This document shows, one piece after another, positions 6,583-6,858 of a DNA stretch of 6,858 nucleotides. A program made the translations under genes and the position numbers. The DNA comes from an uncultured Ruminococcus sp. GTDB taxonomy: Bacteria; Bacillota; Clostridia; Oscillospirales; Acutalibacteraceae. The stretch covers positions 1-6,858 of the forward strand of contig CADCON010000230.1 in the NCBI GenBank assembly GCA_902803035.1. Reading direction: 5' to 3'. A model generated the notes under the pieces. The model worked only from the letters and a program-made list of their open reading frames with translations, searched no databases and was not told the DNA's origin. Positions within the stretch are counted from its first letter, which is position 1. Every line of letters starts with the position of its first letter.

Positions 6583-6858
6583 ATGATGACGGACGATTTT
6601 GATGAGATGAACAAGCAGGCTGCCGCAGAAGAGCCTTCCGCGGACAGCGCTGAAAAAGCGGAATACCCGGAGGAATTCGATCTTTTTACCGATGAATCGG
6701 AGGAAGATTTTTCCGAGCCGGAAGACCGCGCCGAGGATGAGATTCCGGAGCAGGAAGACCGCGCCGAGGAAGAGATTCCGGAGCAGGAAGACAGCACGGA
6801 GGAAGAGATTCCGGAGCAGGAAGACAGCACGGAGGAAGAGATTCCGGAGCAGGAAGAC
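6583..6858 (+). CDS. Acidic tandem-repeat protein, 3' end cut off by the window
   Basis: The frame is open from ATG 6583 through the last base, giving 92 residues and no stop. It begins MMTDDFDEMNKQAAAEEPS, is dominated by Glu and Asp, and from residue 47 consists of 11-residue repeats: EDRAEDEIPEQ, EDRAEEEIPEQ, then EDSTEEEIPEQ twice, then ED at the edge. GAGGG (6572-6576) sits 6 nt before the ATG; ATG 6586 is an equal alternative at 9 nt. No signal peptide is visible at the N-terminus, so the visible part should be cytoplasmic or the N-terminal tail of a later membrane domain. The function is unknown; low-complexity acidic repeats give no family assignment. It lies 149 nt after the acetyltransferase gene with no clear terminator between them, so it may share the CotH promoter. 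The coding call is supported by the ribosome binding site and the 33-bp, in-frame repeat length. Confidence 0.8.
   Translation, partial: MMTDDFDEMNKQAAAEEPSADSAEKAEYPEEFDLFTDESEEDFSEPEDRAEDEIPEQEDRAEEEIPEQEDSTEEEIPEQEDSTEEEIPEQED
6721..6858 (+). repeat. 33-bp in-frame tandem repeat array, running off the window
   Basis: Four full units lie at 6721-6753, 6754-6786, 6787-6819 and 6820-6852, and a fifth begins at 6853. Units 3 and 4 are identical. Units 1 and 2 differ at one base (GAT/GAA). Units 2 and 3 differ at three bases, changing Arg-Ala to Ser-Thr. The 33-bp period keeps the reading frame, so unit number can change without breaking the protein. The full length of the array is not visible. 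Confidence 0.95.

Noticed and set aside
6546..6587. A perfect TTGACA (6546-6551) with TATGAT (6582-6587) as a promoter for the acidic repeat gene.
   Set aside because: The spacing is 30 nt, far outside the usable range, and the TATGAT overlaps the start codon. No -10 is found at 16-18 nt.
6510..6830. A Ser-rich repetitive open frame on the - strand (SCSGISSS-type repeats).
   Set aside because: It is the reverse complement of the acidic repeat array. The + strand frame has a good ribosome binding site and a sensible N-terminus.

Overview
The window reads as chromosomal DNA of a low-to-moderate G+C Firmicute, most likely a member of Clostridia. The reasons are the rpmA-obgE neighbourhood, strong AGGAGG-type ribosome binding sites, several possible TTG starts, a Clostridia/Thermotoga-type M18 aminopeptidase and a secreted CotH-family protein. 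This is inference from gene content; genus or family cannot be fixed from the sequence alone. All supported genes lie on the + strand.

Region 1 (1-969): the 3' part of rpmA (ribosomal protein L27, start outside the window) is followed by a strong intrinsic terminator. Next comes a small four-helix membrane protein of unknown function and a leader with a hairpin in front of obgE. The usual rplU-rpmA-obgE block is therefore interrupted by a terminator and an unrelated membrane gene.

Region 2 (970-4173): obgE (ribosome-assembly GTPase), a small low-G+C C-terminally anchored membrane protein, and an M18 metalloaminopeptidase are followed by a clear terminator. No terminator is seen between these three genes, so they may be co-transcribed. 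The start region of the small middle gene (its ribosome binding site, start codon and first nine codons) is present twice in an exact 44-bp tandem duplication. That creates a second, out-of-frame start signal.

Region 3 (4174-6858): an AT-rich segment carries a near-consensus extended -10 promoter. It drives a secreted or membrane-anchored CotH-family kinase-like protein and, 15 nt further on, a maltose/galactoside O-acetyltransferase-type left-handed beta-helix enzyme. After a 149-nt gap an open frame runs off the window end. It encodes a very acidic protein with 11-residue tandem repeats (33-bp units).

No tRNA, CRISPR array, insertion sequence or phage gene was seen. The parts most worth a second look are the duplicated translation-initiation region, the CotH/acetyltransferase/acidic-repeat neighbourhood, and the two small membrane proteins inserted around obgE. 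I do not see convincing proof of a wholly new system.
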